From NCBI GenBank assembly GCA_900404475.1, contig OUQQ01000693.1:1-10168 (forward strand): a stretch of 10,168 nt of DNA, written 5' to 3'. This document shows, piece after piece, positions 1 through 7,710 of this stretch. This stretch comes from Spongospora subterranea. Its lineage: Eukaryota; Endomyxa; Phytomyxea; Plasmodiophorida; Plasmodiophoridae. Made by a program: the position numbers and the translations under genes. Position 1 is the stretch's first letter; every line of letters starts with the position of its first letter. The notes beneath the pieces were generated by a model, which searched no databases, had not been told where the DNA came from, and saw only the letters and a list, made by a program, of their open reading frames with translations.

Positions 1-2
1 AT

Positions 3-143
3 TCAATTCACGAGTACGGGGGCGAGATCGATCTCCGGGGCGTTGGCGTCATCATGTACCTGCTGCTGCGGGGGTATCGATCGTTCAGGGCCAAGGAACG
101 CGGCTCCCTCGTGGACAAGGCTGATGGTCAACATCTACTGTAA
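3..143 (+). pseudogene. CaMK-family protein kinase C-lobe fragment, cut by the window edge
   Basis: An open frame with no start runs in from the left edge and ends at TAA 141-143. It resembles the CaMK subdomain IX region, where the usual pattern is D-x-W-S-x-G-V-I-x-Y-x-L-L-x-G-Y-x-x-F. The fragment reads DLRGVGVIMYLLLRGYRSF, so the Asp, the G-V-I, the L-L and the G-Y survive. The near-invariant Trp is Arg and the usual Pro-Pro before Phe is Arg-Ser. These changes suggest decay, but a diverged live kinase remains possible. A donor-like GTAAGA at 140-145 overlaps the stop, so 3-139 could instead be an exon end. No kinase C-terminus is recognisable in the following 260 bases, which is why I favour a relic. 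The family call rests on motif reading alone. Confidence 0.45.
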
Positions 144-401
144 GATCTCGATCGATAATCAATCACTGCTGTGGGACTGTAGCGATCAGATATGAAATAC
201 CGAACAAGGAAAGTTGTGGATCCCAACTAATTCAGATTACAATCTTGGTCTCCGAATGAATCATCATTTCATCACAGGTTATACTCCCTGGTCAAACTGA
301 TCAGTAGAAGGTGTCGACAGTCTGCTCCTATATGTTCTACACGCCCTTACTCCCAGTTCCGATCATTGTTTGATGATTGACCCTGTCTCTTACCATAATC
401 A

Positions 402-1000
402 ATGACCGCGTTCGCTCCAATATCGGCTATGGCCCTATTACCATCATCACTCACATACAACCATCTCTACCTTAATCTCAATTATTTCTTTGAACGATTA
501 GATAAGATTGCTCAAATTCCGTTAACTCCAGATGCAATAAATGAGCTGACATGCGATCTGGTGGACGCAATGGGATCGTATTCATCAAAATGTCGAATCC
601 GATGTACTCCAAATGCCGACAATCTATTCCTATCAATTCCGTAGTGGCGATTACGTCCTAGTTTCATCGAATCTTCATCGAACCAACCAGCATTAATTTC
701 GTGGAGCGTGGAATGGACGTTGAGAAGTCGTCAATGACAATGTGCACCAAGTACAGGACTCAATTACCAAAGCCATTGTACATGTTCATGCATTACGTCT
801 CAGACTATTCCACGATTCCATCCGTCAACTTAACTGATGAGCTGTATAACCAAGTAGTTCATGACGAACAAGGACATGTTGTCGAAGATTGCCGAGATAT
901 TCGCCCCAACAGCAACACTGGTGACATCGAAGTGCAAGTGATGTGGAGTGGATTAGAAGCCCAAGATACAACATGGGATCCATTAGAAAAAAGGGACTGA
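402..1000 (+). mobile_element. Degraded Ty3/Gypsy retrotransposon: integrase C-terminal part plus chromodomain
   Basis: Three frames are needed to follow the homology. Frame 402-~550 gives a low-similarity stretch. The frame of positions 550-837 carries FRSGDYVLVSS at 637-669, the typical F-x-x-G-D-x-V-L-V opening of the integrase C-terminal domain. It continues after a TAA (694-696) and a TGA (721-723) as a stretch ending HALRLRLFHD, matching the integrase H-x-S-R-L-x-F-Y-x-D element. The frame of 701-1000 then shows a chromodomain: VVEDCRDIR followed by EVQVMWSGLEAQDTTWDPLE, with the aromatic and W-x-P-L positions kept. Two in-frame stops and at least one frameshift mean no functional protein is made. 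Reverse transcriptase, protease and LTRs are not seen, so this is the 3' end of a truncated copy. Chromodomain-bearing integrases are typical of fungal chromoviruses. Confidence 0.75.
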
Positions 1001-1039
1001 AACTTCATGTTCCCTTTTTTCTAAAAACATTCGCTCTAA

Positions 1040-1618
1040 ATATTCCTTAAACTAGTATCTAACACAGAAACAGTTCGACGAGCTCGACGTACGGGATATG
1101 TCCCTTGTTGCCGTTTATCATCCAAGATACTGGTTGAGGATAACACAATGACGCTCCCTGTTCGCGTTGACCAACTCGGACATAATGGATCAAATATTCG
1201 ACGAAAGATAACGCCCGCACGAACATGGGGCATCATTGTATCATCTTTAACCAGCATTTTGGCGGCAAAACCGACAATGATGGACATATCCCGTCCCGTA
1301 TTTCCAACTCGTCGAATTGTTTTCTGAAGCTCCTGAGGATCAAGTTGAACGCTTTGAAATACATGAACAACAATTTCAGGTCTCAACCGAAGCCTATATC
1401 AACGCTCGCAAACTCAAACCTATGTTGAACCTTCTGGTTGATCAGCCTTAAAAGAATGAAATTGGAATTCGTCAAGTTCGTAAGATATTATTCAGTCTCA
1501 TCCATTGAAGCAGTCGTCAAAACAGATACAAGATCTCAACAGAGCTTTGATTTTCAAAAAAAGCCCTCGTTTGCTGGTTCAAAGCAGAAAATTTGACCTT
1601 GAAGATGTTATGTTATAA
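1040..1618 (+). pseudogene. Unrecognised coding-like relic in shifting frames
   Basis: Three consecutive open stretches look coding-like but sit in different frames. Positions 1040-1327 are open for 95 codons without a convincing start. Positions 1281-1451 are open for 56 codons, with a charged helical composition around EAPEDQVERFEIHEQQFQ. Positions about 1496-1618 give a further stretch ending RKFDLEDVML before TAA. Between them the frame changes or stops intervene, as in the integrase relic just upstream. The opposite strand is also open over 1036-1386 (116 codons), so even the strand is uncertain. I recognise no family. It could be another part of the same broken retroelement, or an old host gene. 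Confidence 0.3.
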
Positions 1619-2037
1619 TTAGTGGTTCCTGTAGGATTATCACATATATAGTATTAGCCATAGGAACGCAAACGGTGGACGCCATATCGATCAATCATAA
1701 TCAAGTATTGATCATTACTTGTATTGAATCTCCACTCTTATTCGAGTTCATCATTATCCAGTTTTATTCTCTTTCCAATCCCTAATAATATATTCTCCAA
1801 ATATAATCGTTCAGAGTTTGGTTCGATCACAGTTCACATCATTGAATTGACAATTACAGTTCGCAAAACACCCAACACCCTTGAAATGTTGGATAATAAC
1901 GAATTGTAAATGCTGTTGGGGTATTCCCTGATTTAGATATGTAATTGAACTGGGGTACCGTTTTGAGAATATCGAACAGGTCCTGTCCTATCTCCCCCCT
2001 CAATCCTATTCCAGGGGGATCTGTTCCCAATCAACAT
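1619..2037. other. AT-rich intergenic stretch upstream of the GH18 gene
   Basis: No supportable gene is present. A 61-codon open frame at 1724-1909 is low-complexity Ser/Ile/Asn and AT-rich, and it is judged chance. The last 80 bases (about 1980-2037) are pyrimidine-rich with runs of C, as often seen just before fungal start codons. This stretch probably holds the promoter and 5' leader of the downstream gene. I see no confident TATA box. Confidence 0.4.
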
Positions 2038-2052
2038 ATGGAATTGAGGTAG
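2038..2052 (+). promoter_or_regulatory. Five-codon upstream ORF abutting the GH18 start
   Basis: ATG at 2038 opens Met-Glu-Leu-Arg and ends at TAG 2050-2052. The main ATG follows directly at 2053 in the same frame. If the transcript starts upstream of 2038, ribosomes would meet this minimal ORF first, and its stop codon touches the main start. The signal peptide begins cleanly at 2053, so this ORF is not part of the protein. Whether it is transcribed is unknown. Confidence 0.35.
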
Positions 2053-4262
2053 ATGACCGCCCCGCCCTTCACCACAATCTGGTTGTTGATCATCACCGTC
2101 GTCCCATCCTGTTCGGGATCGTGTCGCCAGTGTTCATCATCTGCCGGACCCTCCACCGATTCCATCATATCGGTCGACTATATCGGCATCAAGTTCTCCA
2201 AGTACAACAGTTTGATTGAGAATATCAACGGTTCTCTCTATACCCATATCAATTATGGATATATTCGCCCCGATTCCGGAACTTGTCAGATACGCGATCC
2301 GGCCACAGAACTGCAGTTCGTGTTCGGGTCGAATTCATTAGGGAGCGACACGTCCGATCAATACAAAGGGACGTTCAATCAATTGCGACGATTAAAACTG
2401 AGATACCCGCACTTGAAGACGATTATGATCGTTGGTGGATTCGATAACTCAGTGAATCTGAGCGTGATTGCGGCGGATTCTGGATCACGATCACGATTGG
2501 CGATATCGTGTGTGGCGATGATGCAGCAATATGGATTTGATGGAATCAGTATCGATTGGGGTCAGAAATCGCACGACAAAATACTGGGGGAACTCGATTA
2601 CTGAAATATGTCTTTAGAATACCCGAACGGATTAGGGGGGAAAGTGGGTAATACTCAATCGACCGCCGATCCCAATAATTTCGTGCTGTTGCTGAGCGCG
2701 TTCCGGTCGGTGATTCCATCATCGAACACCCTGTCGATCACGACATTCTTCTGGTCGACGATCCTCAACAGCCGATACAATATGAACGGAATGGCGCAAT
2801 ACGTTGACTGGATCAATATTCGCAGTCTGTATTTCTGGGGTGAATCAAATAGCGTCATCGGTCATTCGGCTAACCTATATCAACCTGATTCATCGTCGCC
2901 GCATAAGAAGAACGTCGCCCAACAGATCTCGTCGGTATTAGCGCTGGGTGTCCCAACCTGTAAGATCCTGTTATCGATCCCATCGTACGGGTTTGGGTGG
3001 ACATTGCCATCGGTTCCACCCGATCTGTCGTTCCCGTCGCTGTACGGTCTGGGTGTGGCGACGGCGATCGCGACGGGATCGGATTCGGGGCGGTTCATCG
3101 ATGTCGATATCTATGGGCGATTCACAATCCAGAATGGATGGAGCTCATTATGGGATTCAACAGCACAAGCGACGATGATCTATCAATCGTCAACCAGAAA
3201 GATCATCTCTTTCGAGTCGGAACAGTCGGTGATTGGGAAAGCGCAGGTCATCGCGAGTAATGGATTCGCCGGAATTAATATCGAGGATTTCCATGGAGAT
3301 GAGACGTATCAGCGATTGGGGAATGCGGTTCTACAGACGATGGTGAGTTTGAGATCGTGTTCGGTTCAGGGACAGACGAACACAACACGATCAGCGAGGG
3401 CGACGACCAGTAAGAATGGGGCGATCACGATCAGGCAAATAACCAGCAGGGTGACGACCAGATCGATAGTCGCCACCAAGGGATCCACTACGGGGACCTC
3501 ATCGTCATCGTCACGATCGTCGCCATCCTCAACCGCTAATCGGTAATCACAACATCCTCTCGAACACACCTCAGAACCTGTCGGTGTTTTAACTTGTTGT
3601 TCTGTGCTGTTTTCAGGAGCGAATATTTCCAGCGGGATGTGATTGGTGTTCCATTTCGATCATGGTTTATCTGGCTTCCAATACTACACGACCATTCCAT
3701 ATCCAAATTTATCGACGGGTTTATTCTCGATCTGTCATCATCAATGCAATTCGATTCCGGTCGAATCACCAATGCGGAATTGACGTCCGACGGGAACAAT
3801 AATTCCCAGCTCAAGTTCTTTATTCTGCCCCGATCCCGTTCCGATACTCCTGAAGGCGGTGAGATCGCCAATCAGTTCCTGGTGGAGATGCAGAACCCCA
3901 ATAGCCGTTTACGTCTGGGATCGCTATTGAAATACGCTGGTCAACCGCCGATAACGGTCCTGATCACACCGGTTCAGATGATCCAGTGCTCTGTTGGCGT
4001 ATTCGCCCTTGTTGACGAATGCCCCAAAGAGGCGGCACAACAACTCTCGGTGGCGAACAGGTTCTCGGGGCGTCTCATCATCATCGTCATCATTATCGTC
4101 GTCACGTTCGTCATCATCGTGATCGGTGTCGGTCTCTGCATGTGTCGTCGTCGTCAGTTTAAGCCAGAGAACCCCATTAATCTATCGCCAATCTCCCCCT
4201 CTCCTGTACCAGGGCGTATCGGCTCATCTTATTATTTTGGCAGTTACAGTAGTGCTCAATGA
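2053..4262 (+). CDS. GH18 chitinase-like membrane protein (three exons)
   Basis: Exons are 2053-2560, 2618-3542 and 3617-4262, giving 692 residues. A signal peptide (about 1-22) leads into a GH18 barrel (about 41-412), then a Ser/Thr-rich linker (about 420-478), a folded extracellular region (about 500-590) resembling the SEA-like module of early-diverging fungal chitinases, a transmembrane helix (about 631-652), Cys-Arg-rich flanks and a short Pro/Ser-rich cytosolic tail. GH18 proteins cleave beta-1,4-GlcNAc polymers, here presumably at the cell surface. Intron 1 (57 nt) carries an in-frame TGA and a TACTGAA branch site. Removing it restores D-G-I-S-I-D-W-E-Y-P with the catalytic Glu as residue 170. 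Intron 2 (74 nt) ends in a T-rich tract and joins CG to G. The active site is altered: Ser166 replaces the middle Asp of DxxDxDxE, Arg-Ser-Leu-Tyr (238-241) replaces the M-x-Y-D motif, and Glu392 stands where a C-terminal Trp is usual. Fold and topology are sure; strong catalysis is doubtful. Confidence 0.88.
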
Positions 4263-4357
4263 ACATCGCTCGGAATGACGATCAGATCGTGGATATTCAC
4301 TCCCAATTAGTATATTGACCATGTTGTGTATATTGCCGTTATCGCGATCTGTTTATC

Positions 4358-4363
4358 AATAAA
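4358..4363 (+). terminator. Poly(A) signal AATAAA downstream of the GH18 gene
   Basis: A perfect AATAAA lies 96 bases after the GH18 stop, in AT-rich sequence on the coding strand, followed by T-rich sequence. Position and strand fit a 3'-end processing signal. No cleavage site can be read from sequence alone. Confidence 0.5.
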
Positions 4364-4429
4364 TCATTTATATTAATGATCATGGTCCTGACCATCATAT
4401 CAACTGCCCATATTCGTTGCGGGTTCGCC

Positions 4430-4451
4430 CACACACACACACAAACACACC
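4430..4451. repeat. CA dinucleotide microsatellite
   Basis: A run of about eleven CA units is interrupted by one extra A (ACACAAACAC). It is noncoding and likely length-variable. Confidence 0.9.
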
Positions 4452-4461
4452 TAAAAGTCTG

Positions 4462-4652
4462 ATGAAACTGGAGATAGTTTACCAGAATTGCACATTTCGT
4501 GTATACGATATGGCTGACGCCATAGATGTTATCCATGACATTATATTTTGAAGGTGATCAAGAAGTCCATCGTTACGGAAATGGTCCAGAATGCAATCGC
4601 CCGTACACTCAAAATATTCCCCATCTACGGCGCCCAAATCAACAACCTATAA
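4462..4652 (+). pseudogene. Possible short relic with one frameshift
   Basis: From ATG 4462 a 29-codon frame runs to TGA 4549-4551, ending in VYDMADAIDVIHDII. A second frame overlaps at 4545 and runs to TAA 4650-4652 as KVIKKSIVTEMVQNAIARTL and onward. The two halves have similar amphipathic, Ile/Val/Lys-rich composition and would join through a single frameshift. No family is recognised. It could equally be chance in a 3' untranslated region. Confidence 0.18.
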
Positions 4653-4662
4653 AACGCAACGA

Positions 4663-4680
4663 AACAACAACAACAACAAC
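4663..4680. repeat. AAC trinucleotide microsatellite
   Basis: Six perfect AAC units in intergenic sequence. Confidence 0.9.
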
Positions 4681-4944
4681 CAGGAATACCCTTGAAGAGG
4701 TTGTTGTCTGCTGAGATGATTCTACGACGTGATTTGTCCTCTACTAATACATCTGTCCGGATCTGATCGCCAAATTGTAGATATCCTCCAGATATCAATC
4801 CTTTTGTTTCCGAATGATCGTTGGCCAAGATGGTTATGACCGTCACGAGGCCTGATCAAACCGGTGTGATAACCAACTACGATGACGATTGAGCGAATGA
4901 CGTGATGGTGTGGAAGACGGTCTCTAATAATGGCGATGTGTTGT

Positions 4945-6751
4945 CTAATTTATGTGCGGTTGGGTGTTATTATATGGGGACGCCCTAATCCTAGAGCCCA
5001 TCCGCTGTTGAGTGATGGCCCTGACGCCCTCGTCCTCCCCTTTGCACATCAGCATGTTGATCTCCCTGGATATGGTGAACAGGGGTTTGAATACGGTCCC
5101 ATTGTGATTGGGGAACACCCTTTCCCATCCGCCCCGCCTTTCCAGCTCCTTCAACCCCTCTTCATACAATATCGCCTGCATCGCCCGCGAATCGTCCTTG
5201 TTCCTTCCTCGTAGCCAATGGGATGGCGATGCGGCACGATATCGAGTGGTCGCTTCATAACCAGGTCGGGTCTGGTCCTGGAGACTGATCATGTTCAGCA
5301 GATCAGACAATATCGTCGATTTGACCCGATAATCCAATGGGGAATCCGACGATAACGATGGATGGCCATTAACCTCTAATAGCCATGGACGAAGAGTCGC
5401 GTCCAACAAGATATCGAACCTGATTCGGGTCAGGAAAACACAATTAGGGGCCGACAGATAACGATATATTACCCAAGAAGACAGAAACACGAATCACGAA
5501 CATGAACGTTTTGGTGTAAAGAACGAACAACCTAAAGGAAAAAAGGGTTATTAGGGAGTAAAAGAGGTTTATTATCGAACTGATTTCACCTGATCTTCAA
5601 TCGATATAATGGTCTTGATAATGATCTGATAGATGTCGTGGAACACGTTCCGATCGTTTAGTCCACGATGACGCAGGTGCCGTCGCAATGCCGATAACGA
5701 CCACTTGTGGCCAAGGTCGTCATCGCTGGCGTTGGAGTTGTGGACGAACGAGGCGTTATTCTTATTGATGGAGTAATTGGTGAGATGAATATATGGATTA
5801 TATAGAGATGATTCACTGATATCAAACGGTTCTGTTGCGAACCGTAATAGGCCCTGAATGATCGTCATTCCAATAGCCCCCAGATCACACGATCAACATA
5901 TTCGAGTAACCTCTTCATGAACGTAGATTCGTAATGGGTCAAACGATGTCACAGCGACATATAATCTCATATCGAACTTCTTCCCTGATGGATATCGGGG
6001 TGAGAAGTTGTGTTGATCGGGGGAAAGGGGCGGGGCGATTCCCTGACCGTCAATGAGATATGGATGGGATATATATCGGGACACAATCAGATGGGAATTA
6101 TGGGGAATATCGGTCAATTGTCGTGTTAGGAATATCCCTTTCCCTTGACTAGACGCGTGTGGTTTAATGATCCAGATTGACGACCGGTTATGAACCTGAT
6201 GATACGCGCGATCGAGTTTATCGGCGTCCTGTTGAAGAGGATTATTGGTGTTGAGGTGTGAGATTGATAGAGGATCTGGTGACCATTGGTAGGAGAAAGG
6301 TGTCAGGGATAAACCTGTAAGGACCCCCTGATGAATGATATCGCTGCATACGAGATATGTTCATGAACAGGGAATCCTTTCGAGTTAATTGATCGATATC
6401 GGGGAAACGGTTGATCTTCTGCCCTGGGATAGATAGATTAGGGGCGATGATGACGAGGGAAATATTGGAATAACAATGAGGGAAAGGGGAATATATCCGG
6501 TTATAATGATATTGGGTATTAAATGGTGATATATATTGACCTGGTTTAAGATGGCGATATATATCATTCCTGATAATGGACCGTCCTGTCCAATATAATT
6601 GCCAATCAGATGTGGTAATCGATGATCTTGTCCTATGTAATCCCGCCCCCTCTAATATCTGTCGTAATATTCGATAGTCCCCTTTACAGTTCATATCACG
6701 TGTCAATGGTTGTTGTTGTTGTCCCCAAATAATCCCCCTTTTTCCCATCAT
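4945..6751 (-). CDS. Tubulin tyrosine ligase-like polyglutamylase, TTLL4/5 type (seven exons)
   Basis: TTLL glutamylases use ATP to add glutamate side chains to tubulin tails and some other proteins. Exons in coding order are 6751-6541, 6423-6284, 6228-6048, 5984-5911, 5853-5590, 5531-5473 and 5419-4945, giving 467 residues. Introns are 53-63 nt except the first (117 nt). Splicing yields an uninterrupted TTL domain: DWQLYWTG (49-56), KINRFPD (73-79), LTRKD (83-87), RFIPDTFLLP (107-116), the nucleotide-binding WIIKP (136-140) and SQGKGIF (144-150), SRYI (167-170), KKFDMRLY (179-186), GLLRFATEPFD (203-213), HLTNYSINKNN (225-235), FDILLD (311-316) and WLLEVN (322-327). The DPLRIY segment, the GHKWSLSAL element and S-P-L-D after the active-site loop favour TTLL4/5 over TTLL1/6/9. 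The Gly-rich WERVFP element near the C-terminus is also typical. Nothing essential is missing. The start at 6751 is the least certain part, because a short upstream exon cannot be excluded. Confidence 0.92.
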
Positions 6752-6925
6752 TACCGCTCATCCTATAATACAGTGTCTGATCTTGTTCTGTTCCTCCTCC
6801 TCCCGCTATCTCCCCCTCCCTATCCTCCTCCTCCTCCTCCTCCTCTTCCTCCTCCCTCTCGACCATCATCTCCCCCATCTCGGGTCTTCTGAACCCGATC
6901 ACCGCTCTCCTTCGTCCCCTTCCTG
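6752..6925 (-). promoter_or_regulatory. Upstream region of the TTLL gene, purine-rich on its coding strand
   Basis: This 174-base spacer lies between the stop of the - strand gene at 6926 and the TTLL start. It must hold the 3' end of that gene and the promoter or leader of TTLL. Its main content is a GGA-rich tract. An out-of-frame ATG at 6902-6900 on the - strand opens a 68-codon Glu-rich frame that overlaps the TTLL start. Its composition comes from the repeat, so I do not call it a gene. Confidence 0.4.
6823..6858. repeat. TCC/GGA trinucleotide microsatellite
   Basis: About eleven TCC units with one TCT and small interruptions sit inside the TTLL upstream region. Purine/pyrimidine mirror tracts of this kind can act as nucleosome-poor promoter elements, but no such role can be shown here. 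Confidence 0.85.
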
Positions 6926-7576
6926 TTAATACATCACGTCATTATCAACGACCAATCTCAATAACGGTGTCGCACCCGAACTCTCCTGAACAGCAGGTCG
7001 ATGACCGCCCTTAATGGTGTTCATCGACTCGACCCCTAATTTGGATGAGATATTCCCTCGTGAACAACCTGTTTTATCACGACCGCGAATAAGGGATGAA
7101 CACGATCTGGAGTGAATGGGATTAGGTGGGTCCATCTGATGGGCGGTGATGGCGGTCCTGTACCTGATTGGGAATGACGATAATGTGATCGAATCTAATC
7201 TACCCGACGCTCGACTCCATTGACTACAATGCCGACTCATCAGCGAATGTTTCGCCTGCCATTGAAGATATCGTTGACGGGATTGATCGGGTTTTGATGC
7301 GATTTGACTGGCTTTCGCTGAATCAGATTGCACAATGGCGTTGGCCTCAGATCGACAATCAATGGCGACCATCGACCGACCTTCCACGATCTTGATCATT
7401 TCCTGTAATTGTATTCGGGCCAGTTCCTGTTGCCTGATATTGCCCCTTTTCGGGACCGGCCATGGCTCATCGCCATACAGGATATCGTCCTGAATCAATG
7501 GCGATAACGGCTCAAGGCCCTGAACCAGATTCGTTAGGTGGCAGGTTAATCTGGCTCTGGCCTCATTGATCGACAT
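6926..7576 (-). CDS. Unrecognised 216-residue protein
   Basis: A single open frame runs from ATG 7576-7574 to its stop at 6928-6926, with no competing frame of similar length on either strand. The N-terminal 110 residues look like a folded, largely helical domain: an amphipathic helix around EARARLTCHLTNLVQGLEPL, a turn rich in Pro and Trp at DEPWPVP (36-42), then a charged helix RQQELARIQLQEMIKIVEG (48-66). The remainder is Ser/Arg-rich with eight scattered Cys or Trp residues and looks disordered. There is no signal peptide or transmembrane segment. It shares a 79-base promoter with the tail-anchored gene. I cannot name a family. A missed intron in the second half is possible, because its composition differs from the first. 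The length and strand placement make chance unlikely. Confidence 0.6.
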   Translation of the reverse strand: MSINEARARLTCHLTNLVQGLEPLSPLIQDDILYGDEPWPVPKRGNIRQQELARIQLQEMIKIVEGRSMVAIDCRSEANAIVQSDSAKASQIASKPDQSRQRYLQWQAKHSLMSRHCSQWSRASGRLDSITLSSFPIRYRTAITAHQMDPPNPIHSRSCSSLIRGRDKTGCSRGNISSKLGVESMNTIKGGHRPAVQESSGATPLLRLVVDNDVMY

Positions 7577-7655
7577 GAACCGCCTTTCGCCGCCTTTTGA
7601 TCACACACTCTCACGATCGCTATAACGGTACCATGAACAGTTTCTCAATTAGACA
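7577..7655. promoter_or_regulatory. 79-base bidirectional promoter
   Basis: Two start codons face away from each other across this gap, so both core promoters must lie here or inside the coding regions. It contains an ATCGCTATAACGG stretch with a TATAA-like core at 7621-7625 on the + strand, and short pyrimidine tracts. Such a small shared space fits co-regulation, but nothing in the sequence proves it. Confidence 0.5.
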
Positions 7656-7710
7656 ATGCCCTCGTCGTCGTCGCCGACGTTATCATCTTCGTTTAGGCGT
7701 CAACTACTGA
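7633..7710 (+). promoter_or_regulatory. Arg-rich overlapping upstream ORF
   Basis: ATG 7633 opens a 25-codon frame ending at TGA 7708-7710. It overlaps the start of the tail-anchored gene (7656) in another frame. Codons 11-16 are six consecutive Arg. If the transcript begins upstream of 7633, this ATG would compete with the main start. A transcription start between 7634 and 7655 would avoid it. Confidence 0.35.

Larger units (their letters stand above)
4263..4944. other. Convergent intergenic region between the GH18 and TTLL genes
   Basis: This 682-base stretch separates two stop codons and should contain both 3' untranslated regions. It includes an AATAAA, a CA microsatellite, an AAC microsatellite and one weak coding-like relic. 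Three open frames of 62-73 codons on both strands overlap each other and the microsatellites. They have repeat-driven or unremarkable composition, and I do not call them genes. Confidence 0.5.

Noticed and set aside
1724..1909. 61-codon + strand frame
   Set aside because: AT-rich, low-complexity and without domain-like features; treated as intergenic.
3343..3348. GTGAGT donor-like site in the GH18 gene
   Set aside because: It has a better consensus than the chosen donor, but using it requires a 290-nt intron and removes the Ser/Thr linker. The donor at 3543 gives a 74-nt intron with a good acceptor and keeps the frame.
2608..3546. Reading 2608-3546 as a separate gene starting at ATG 2608
   Set aside because: It begins inside the inferred intron and lacks half the GH18 barrel. 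Splicing joins it to the upstream exon at the catalytic motif.
4930..5214. 94-codon + strand frame
   Set aside because: It lies antisense to the last TTLL exon, where the - strand frame has clear family motifs.
6424..6540. Keeping the 117-nt in-frame segment as coding in TTLL
   Set aside because: It is open and divisible by three, but it interrupts the conserved G-Q-K-I-N-R-F-P segment and has splice sites and a CTAATC branch-like element at the right places.
6696..6902. Glu-rich 68-codon frame upstream of TTLL on the - strand
   Set aside because: The poly-Glu run is a translation of the GGA microsatellite, and no splice pair clearly joins it to the TTLL domain.
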